Of a stretch of DNA of 64,000 nucleotides, positions 62,937 to 64,000 are shown piece after piece. The stretch lies in contig WARS01000046.1 of NCBI GenBank assembly GCA_008933995.1, positions 11,747,526 to 11,811,525 on the forward strand, given 5' to 3'. How positions within the stretch are numbered: position 1 is the first letter of the stretch; each line of letters opens with the position of its first letter. Made by a program: the position numbers and the translations under genes. This stretch comes from Datnioides undecimradiatus (Eukaryota; Chordata; Actinopteri; Lobotiformes; Datnioididae). The notes beneath the pieces were generated by a model. It was not told the DNA's origin. It saw only the letters and a list, made by a program, of their open reading frames with translations, and searched no databases.

Positions 62937-63482
62937 GTCCGGCCTGGGCTGCACCAGTAGCAGCTGTGAGCCAGCCCAGCCTCCTGCCCCACACCTACGC
63001 CCTCCCGCAGCCGCCCTCCTACAGCCACAGCGTGACTGCGCAGTCACCCATCATAGGAGTCACCCCATCCATCCAGACACCAGTACCCCCACAGCACCCT
63101 CTCATGACCGCCCACTTCCAGCTGACGCCACAGTCGACCCAGCAGCCGCCCTCTATGGTGCTGAGCATGCCCAGCCAGCCCCCGTACCCGTCCGCTCAGC
63201 CCACTGTTGCACCGTCCGCCCTCACTGCCCAAGCCAACCAGGTGGTTCACCCAAACCCTCACAGCGTGATAGGCAATGGCCATTTAACCTCTCACCCAGG
63301 ACTCATCCAGCACCCCGCTCTGCCTCTCACCAACGGACAGGCGGCGGCAGCGGCAGCAGCAGCGGTGGCGGCGCACGCTCAGCCCACAGCTGCAGACAAT
63401 CAGGACGGTCTTAACGGGCTGCAAATGCTACGCACAGTCGGGATGGGGAAGTACGAGTTCAGTGACCCAGGACATCCTAAAG
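62937..63482 (+). CDS. klhl29: Kelch-like protein 29, third coding exon (residues 141-322 plus one base)
   Basis: This 546-base exon is entered in phase 1, so its first two bases complete glycine 141. It encodes a proline-, glutamine-, serine- and alanine-rich segment with no stop. Recognisable blocks are PQPPSYS (165-170), IIGVTPSI (179-186), MVLSMPSQPPY (214-224), VIGNGHL (251-257) and GLQMLRTVGMGKYEFSDPGH (301-320). The last lines up with the sequence just before the BTB domain in human KLHL29 as I remember it. Residues 276-283 are eight alanines, then V, then two more alanines. The donor AAG|GTAAGC (GT at 63483-63484) is strong and leaves one G; an exon starting with AG would give glutamate, as in the human K/R-E-M-L continuation. 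Unspliced, the frame would stop within four codons. Confidence 0.94.
63341..63373 (+). repeat. klhl29: Polyalanine-encoding GCN repeat inside klhl29
   Basis: Eight GCG/GCA codons, one GTG and two GCG codons encode residues 276-286. The codons are a mix of GCG and GCA, not a pure triplet repeat, so slippage is probably limited. The human protein, as I recall it, has a proline run in this part instead. Confidence 0.92.
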
Positions 63483-64000
63483 GTAAGCACTGACAGCGCC
63501 GGCTGATGCACTCTGCACTGGTGGATGTTTTTTTTTAGAAGCATTCCTTTCCAGATATGGAACCTGTCACAACTAACTTCGAAAGGCTAAATCAAAGCAG
63601 ATCTCTTTTCAGCTTGCAACCTCTGCTCAGAAGTGAATGCAAGCCAGGGAGGTGTTGGGTATTAAATCAATGTACTCTTAGCTCTCTATTCCTTGTGACC
63701 TCCCCTTATGTGGGGCCGTGCTGGAATGGAACACATAGGCCTCTGGCCTCTGTCTGTATACCAGAGCAGTTTCGGATGCCAACAGTCATAAACAAGGCTG
63801 CAAACACTCAAGCAAGGGGTTGTTAAAATACAACTTGCAACCAGAGCCAATTCACTTCAAAGCTGCTCCAAGGTCGCAGAGTACGGAGGTGCACCTAAAG
63901 CGGCAGTGAGATGGCCGCGTCAAAAATCCTGTAATACTGCCTATAGTGGTTTCCTTGGAAAGACGAACACGTTGTACTGATCTCAAACTACTATGCAACA
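63483..64000 (+). other. klhl29: klhl29 intron, beginning (continues past the window)
   Basis: Intron following the donor at 63483-63484. No further exon is recognised before the window ends. An 89-codon open frame at 63557-63826 has no protein-like features. The BTB-encoding exon is expected downstream. Confidence 0.85.

Noticed and set aside
63044..63283. A 79-codon minus-strand frame over the same exon
   Set aside because: Antisense shadow of the coding exon, with no splice sites or recognisable domain.
62923..63414. A 163-codon open frame in a second reading frame of the third klhl29 exon
   Set aside because: It overlaps the true klhl29 frame, which has matching splice phases and recognisable protein blocks. 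The second frame stays open because the exon is GC- and proline-rich.

Overview
The window looks like intron-rich vertebrate DNA from a teleost fish, probably a percomorph. The signs are very sparse coding sequence, many long CA/GT, CT/GA and poly-A/T microsatellites, several decayed copies of repeats I recognise from fish genomes, and three spliced coding exons of a vertebrate-type gene. There is no operon structure, no prokaryotic gene, no CRISPR array and no intact transposon. Nearly all open frames of 60-190 codons are chance frames, many of them translated microsatellite.

The only gene I can support is the 5' half of klhl29 (kelch-like family member 29) on the + strand. Three exons splice together in frame: 28643-28954 (39 nt of 5'UTR, then the start codon at 28682), 59872-60019 and 62937-63482. 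They encode residues 1-322 plus the first base of codon 323. This is the long, low-complexity, proline/glutamine-rich N-terminal extension that precedes the BTB, BACK and kelch domains, and those domains must lie downstream of the window. Splice phases (0, 1, 1), consensus splice sites, an in-frame upstream stop and recalled similarity to human KLHL29 all agree.

Layout: 1-28642 is upstream non-coding DNA, most likely a 5'UTR intron or several, with microsatellites, repeat relics and stretches that look like conserved non-coding elements. 28643-28954 is the start-codon exon. 28955-59871 is a 30.9 kb intron. 59872-60019 is a short exon with an RWGQTP...TPWDTDEPP block. 60020-62936 is a 2.9 kb intron. 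62937-63482 is a 546-nt exon with a polyalanine tract. 63483-64000 is the start of the next intron.

I found no undescribed multi-gene system. The points most worth checking are the W-TP motif in the exon at 59872, the fish alanine tract, the weak splice donor and obligate inclusion of that exon, two X-box-like sequences about 3.7 kb apart, and a set of candidate conserved non-coding elements. Regulatory calls rest on reading base composition and motifs by eye, not on alignment.
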